A stretch of 9,176 nt of DNA from an uncultured beta proteobacterium (GTDB lineage: Bacteria > Pseudomonadota > Gammaproteobacteria > Burkholderiales > Rhodocyclaceae). The notes under the pieces were generated by a model. That model searched no databases, was not told the origin of the DNA, and worked only from the letters and a program-made list of their open reading frames with translations. Position 1 is the first letter of the stretch. Each line of letters opens with the position of its first letter. Below, piece after piece: positions 6,375 to 9,176 of the stretch. The position numbers were made by a program, and so were the translations under genes. The stretch lies in the NCBI GenBank assembly GCA_903917505.1, contig CAIXAY010000340.1:1-9176 (forward strand). Reading direction: 5' to 3'.

Positions 6375-7496
6375 TTACTTGACCTCGACGAAAGCGCCCT
6401 TCTTGACCTGATAGACCGAGAAGCCGACCCCTTCGGCGTCGCCCTTGGCGTCGAACTTGATCTTGCCGACCGTGGTTTCGATCACGCTGCTCTTCAAGGC
6501 CTTGCCGAGCGCGTCGTAATCGGTGCCGCCGGCGACCTTGATCGCATTCAGCGCGGCCAGCGTCGCCGCGTAACCCTGGTCGAAGAAGGTCCCGGGTTCC
6601 TTGCCGTACTTGGCCTTGTAATCGTTGTGCGCCTTGACGTTCAACGGGTACTTCGAGACGTCCATCGGGCCGGTCGCATAGACGCCTTCGGCATCCTTGC
6701 CGGCGATCTTGAGGAAGCCGTCGCCCTTGATGCCGTCGGGGCCGATGAAGGGAATGTTGATCTTGCGCTTGCTCATCAGCGCCAGCAGCTTCGAGGCTTC
6801 CGGATGGTAGCCGCCGAAAATAACGGCATCGGCGCCTTCCTTGCGCAGCTTCTGGATGACCGCCGTGTAGTCCATGGCGCCCGGCTGTATGCCTTCGTAC
6901 ATCACGACCTGGGCCTTGCCGCCTTTTTCGATCGCTTCCTTCGAGAAATCGGCGAAGCCTTTGCCGTAGTCGCCCTTGTCGTGCACGATGGCGATCTTCT
7001 TGGCGTTGAGCTTGTCGGTCACGAAGGTCGCGGCCATCTTGCCCTGGTCATCGTCGGCGGCGATGGTGCGGTAGAAATTCGGATACTCGCCGCTCTTGGT
7101 CAGCGGCGGGTTGGTCGCCGACGGGCTGATGACGATGACCTTGGCGCCCTTGTAGATGCCCATGGCGGCCTTGGTGGCGCCGGAGCAGACGTGGCCGATG
7201 ACCAGGTTCACGCCTTCGGAAACGAGCTTGGTGGCGACGTTGGTGGCGATCTCGGGTTTGCACTGATCATCGACGATCAGCAGTTCGACCTGCTTGCCGT
7301 TCACTCCGCCCTTGGCGTTGACTTCGGCGACGAGCATCTCGGCGGCGTCCTTGGTCGGCAGGCCGTAGGGCGCAAGATCGCCGGTATGCGGGCCGGCGAC
7401 GCCGAGCTTGATGGTGTCCGCGGCCAGGGCGGGCGTGGTGGCGGCCAGCGCGAGTGCTGCGGCGGCAGCGAATTTAACCAGAGTCGATGTTGTCAT
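6375..7496 (-). CDS. livJ: Periplasmic branched-chain amino acid binding protein LivJ/LivK
   Basis: This is the substrate-binding protein that delivers Leu/Ile/Val to LivHMGF. Its 373 residues begin with a Sec signal peptide: Lys8, a hydrophobic Ala/Leu core, and an Ala-Leu-Ala cleavage site before Ala26-Asp27. The mature part is a type I periplasmic binding fold. Features shared with E. coli LivJ, as I recall it, are VDDQCKPEIA and GHVCSGAT (Cys79 and Cys104, the conserved disulfide pair), SPSATNPPLT, AIVHDKGDYGKG, GGYHPEASK, FIGPDGIKG and AEGVYATGP. The resemblance is close enough to favour Leu/Ile/Val over the aromatic or amide ligands of distant relatives, but exact specificity is not proven. 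The ATG at 7496 has GAGGGGA about nine bases upstream. It has its own promoter (7541-7569) and terminator (6330-6356). The symbol livJ rather than livK is arbitrary. Confidence 0.93.
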   Translation of the reverse strand: MTTSTLVKFAAAAALALAATTPALAADTIKLGVAGPHTGDLAPYGLPTKDAAEMLVAEVNAKGGVNGKQVELLIVDDQCKPEIATNVATKLVSEGVNLVIGHVCSGATKAAMGIYKGAKVIVISPSATNPPLTKSGEYPNFYRTIAADDDQGKMAATFVTDKLNAKKIAIVHDKGDYGKGFADFSKEAIEKGGKAQVVMYEGIQPGAMDYTAVIQKLRKEGADAVIFGGYHPEASKLLALMSKRKINIPFIGPDGIKGDGFLKIAGKDAEGVYATGPMDVSKYPLNVKAHNDYKAKYGKEPGTFFDQGYAATLAALNAIKVAGGTDYDALGKALKSSVIETTVGKIKFDAKGDAEGVGFSVYQVKKGAFVEVK

Positions 7497-7514
7497 CGGT
7501 ACGATCCCCTCAGA

Positions 7515-7533
7515 TTTTTTGTGTGGAAAAAAA
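7515..7533 (-). promoter_or_regulatory. T7/A6 leader hairpin in the livJ 5' untranslated region
   Basis: On the - strand the predicted livJ transcript starts near 7534 and runs straight into seven T (7533-7527), six bases, then six A (7520-7515), four bases before the Shine-Dalgarno sequence. The tracts can pair as a weak all-A:U hairpin. The T-tract so near the start could permit polymerase slippage. Role unproven. Confidence 0.35.
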
Positions 7534-7540
7534 CCCGTGG

Positions 7541-7569
7541 ACCATAGTTGAAAAGCGGCCGGCGGTCAA
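7541..7569 (-). promoter_or_regulatory. Sigma70-type promoter of livJ
   Basis: On the - strand, -35 TTGACC (7569-7564, five of six consensus bases) is separated by exactly 17 bp from -10 TATGGT (7546-7541, four of six). Transcription would start near 7534, giving a leader of about 38 nt before the livJ ATG. A 5+2+5 inverted repeat, AGTCG/CGACT at 7589-7600, lies 19 bp upstream of the -35 and could be a regulator site, for example for an Lrp-type protein, but this is conjecture. Confidence 0.75.
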
Positions 7570-7618
7570 TGAAGAGCCGTTTGTAAACAGTCGTTCGACT
7601 TGCCGCAGCGCGCGCGAA

Positions 7619-8950
7619 TCAGCCGTCGGCCGGAAAACTCAGCACCACATCGAGGCCGCCGCCCGGCGCCTCGGCGAGCGCCATTTCACCGCCGCAGGCG
7701 AGGACGATGCGCCGGACGATGGCCAGACCCAGGCCGCAACTGCCGCCGCTGGCGCGCGCCGGATCGATCTGGGCAAAGGCTTCGAGGGCGTAGGCGCGCT
7801 GCGCTTCAGCGATGCCGGGCCCGTGATCGCGCACGTGCAGGGCTATCGTTCCGCGGCGGGCCATGCACAGCGCGACTTCGACCGGTGGCGCGCCGTGCTG
7901 CAAAGCGTTGGCGATCAGATTGTCGAGCAGGCGCTGCAGGTTGCCGGGCGCGATCGCCACGGTGCACGCCGCGGCGCCGTCGCCGACCGTCATGTCGACC
8001 GGCCGGCCGAGTTCGCGATGCCGCGCCACCTCGTTGCTGACCGCATCGGCGAACAGCAGCGGCATGGGCGGCGCGTCCGCGTCACTCGCGCCGCGCTCGC
8101 TGCGCAGGAAGTCGAGGCACTGTCCGACGATGCGCTCCATGTCATCGGCATCACGCGTCAGGCCGCCGCGTTCGGCATCGCTGTCGAGCAGGGCGAGGCG
8201 CACGCGCAGCCGGGCGAGCGGGGCGCGCAGATCGTGGGTCAGGCCGGCCAGCATCTCGCGCCGTTCGGCATCGGCAGCCGCCAGCTGGGCGAGCATCGTA
8301 TTGTGCCGCTCGGCCAGTTGCCGCACTTCTTTCGGCCCTTCCGGAGTCGCGCGCAGCGCGCGCGCACTGCCATCGCCGGCGGCGGCCACCACTTCGCCGA
8401 GGCGCGCCAGCGGGCCGACGATGCCGCGCACGAAGAGGCCGGCGATCAGTACCAGCAAGGCCAGCGCGATGGCCAGCCACAACCACAGATCGGGCGGCAG
8501 TTCCTGCGGCTCGAAGCGCGGTGGCGGCAGGACCAGCCACCAGCGCTCGCCGGCGGCCATGAAGCCGACCCACAGGCCGCTGCGCTGTCCCGGTCCGGCA
8601 TGGCGCAGGCGCACCGGTTCGCCAAGCTGCGCGCCAAGATCGACGGCCAGCCGGCGGGCAAAACCGAAACGCGGCTCATGCTGCGGCACGCCTTCGCCGT
8701 CGGGACGCAATTGCAGTCCGGCTTCGCCGACATCGGCGTCCGCGATCCGGCGGCGCGCGGCACTGTCCAGCCCGGGCATCACGCTTTGCAGCAGGCGCAC
8801 CTGGCCGGCGATGAACTGAACGGTCTGGCTCGCGTGCGAATCCCGCCGGAAATGCATGAACAGCGAGAAGGTGGTGATTTCGGCGACGGCAACGACGGCG
8901 ATGACCAGGAGCACCGTGCGCGCCGCGAGCGAGGCTGGCAGCAGTCTCAT
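7619..8950 (-). CDS. envZ: EnvZ-like sensor histidine kinase
   Basis: This 443-residue inner-membrane kinase is likely the partner of the adjoining OmpR-type regulator. TM1 lies near residues 10-32. A periplasmic sensor of about 120 residues, rich in Arg, ends in GERWWLVLPPPRF. TM2 is near 154-176, and a HAMP linker follows from about 173 to 225 (VGPLARLGE). The dimerisation H-box is LTHDLRAPLARLR with phospho-acceptor His239. The HATPase domain shows the N-box LLDNLIANALQHG (341-353), G1 DHGPGI (375-380) and G2 GLGLAIVRRI (406-415). The ATG at 8950 overlaps the regulator's TGA as ATGA and has GAGGAG eight bases upstream; in-frame extension to 9007 would lie inside the regulator gene. The residue at H+4 is Ala243, where E. 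coli EnvZ has the Thr needed for normal phosphatase activity. Family membership is clear; strict EnvZ orthology is probable. Confidence 0.88.
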   Translation of the reverse strand: MRLLPASLAARTVLLVIAVVAVAEITTFSLFMHFRRDSHASQTVQFIAGQVRLLQSVMPGLDSAARRRIADADVGEAGLQLRPDGEGVPQHEPRFGFARRLAVDLGAQLGEPVRLRHAGPGQRSGLWVGFMAAGERWWLVLPPPRFEPQELPPDLWLWLAIALALLVLIAGLFVRGIVGPLARLGEVVAAAGDGSARALRATPEGPKEVRQLAERHNTMLAQLAAADAERREMLAGLTHDLRAPLARLRVRLALLDSDAERGGLTRDADDMERIVGQCLDFLRSERGASDADAPPMPLLFADAVSNEVARHRELGRPVDMTVGDGAAACTVAIAPGNLQRLLDNLIANALQHGAPPVEVALCMARRGTIALHVRDHGPGIAEAQRAYALEAFAQIDPARASGGSCGLGLAIVRRIVLACGGEMALAEAPGGGLDVVLSFPADG

Positions 8951-9176
8951 TGCGCGGGCTCCTCGTCGGCTGCAGCGTCGGGCACGAAGACGTAACCGAC
9001 GCCCCACACCGTTTGCAAGTAACGCGGCTGTGCGGGGTCGGCTTCGATCAGCCGGCGCAGGCGATGGATCTGCACGTCGATGGCGCGATCGAAGGATTCG
9101 CTCTCGTCGCCGCGCGTGAGTTCGAGCAGGCGCTCGCGCTTCATCGGCCGGTTGGCGTTGGCCACCAGCGCGTTGA
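8947..9176 (-). CDS. ompR: OmpR-type response regulator, C-terminal DNA-binding part (5' end outside window)
   Basis: The frame stays open through the right edge, and the start codon and whole receiver domain are off the window. About 76 residues remain. They are the winged-helix effector domain of OmpR/PhoB regulators: NALVANANRPMKRERLLELTRG, then SFDRAIDVQIHRLRRLIEADPAQPRYLQTVWGVGYVFVPD. The last stretch contains the recognition helix (DVQIHRLRR) and the wing (TVWGVGYVF). As I recall it, it is very close to E. coli OmpR (SIDVQISRLRR, QTVWGLGYVFVPD). The internal GTG at 9165 is not the start. The TGA at 8947-8949 overlaps the kinase start by four bases. OmpR classically controls porin and envelope genes; the targets here are unknown. 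Confidence 0.88.
   Translation of the reverse strand, partial: NALVANANRPMKRERLLELTRGDESESFDRAIDVQIHRLRRLIEADPAQPRYLQTVWGVGYVFVPDAAADEEPAQ

Noticed and set aside
7487..8995. A 502-codon + strand open frame opposite the sensor kinase
   Set aside because: It is a GC-rich antisense shadow; the opposite strand shows all kinase boxes in order.

Overview
This is a GC-rich, gene-dense chromosomal window, apparently from a betaproteobacterium. The lineage is inferred from codon bias, the close match of the partial regulator to OmpR, and the remembered ComM, Liv and EnvZ protein flavour. Rhodocyclales or Burkholderiales relatives are plausible, but sequence reading alone cannot settle the genus. Nothing here looks like a mobile element, prophage, CRISPR array or RNA gene. 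The window is essentially a housekeeping and transport locus.

Layout. On the + strand, positions 1-1008 hold the 3' two thirds of comM (a YifB-type Mg-chelatase-like AAA+ ATPase). One base after its stop comes a Bcr/CflA-type MFS drug exporter, which starts on TTG at 1010 and ends at 2218. Everything from 2230 to the right edge is on the - strand. Read in its own direction, from the right edge inward, it contains: the C-terminal DNA-binding part of an OmpR-type regulator; an EnvZ-like sensor kinase overlapping it by ATGA; a strong promoter; the branched-chain amino acid binding protein gene livJ; an intrinsic terminator; the permease and ATPase genes livH, livM, livG and livF; and finally a small solitary HicA-like protein gene. 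That last gene converges on the MFS gene with an 11-bp gap.

How the genes work together. LivJ captures Leu/Ile/Val in the periplasm. LivH and LivM form the membrane channel, and LivG and LivF power it. The perfect 22-bp palindrome plus T-tract between livJ and livH should let the binding protein be made in excess over the membrane complex, with livHMGF expressed by read-through or from a weaker promoter. livH/livM are 3 nt apart, and livM/livG and livG/livF overlap, so translation of the four is probably coupled. The OmpR/EnvZ-like pair is an envelope-sensing two-component system. Whether it affects the liv genes is unknown, though it is transcribed towards them and I see no terminator in between.

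I do not see a new system. The observations most worth checking are the livJ promoter with its unusual T7/A6 leader, the livJ-livH terminator, the kinase with Ala at the H+4 position of its H-box, the solitary HicA-like protein lacking the usual catalytic His and facing an 8-bp dyad, and a departure in the ComM Walker B region.
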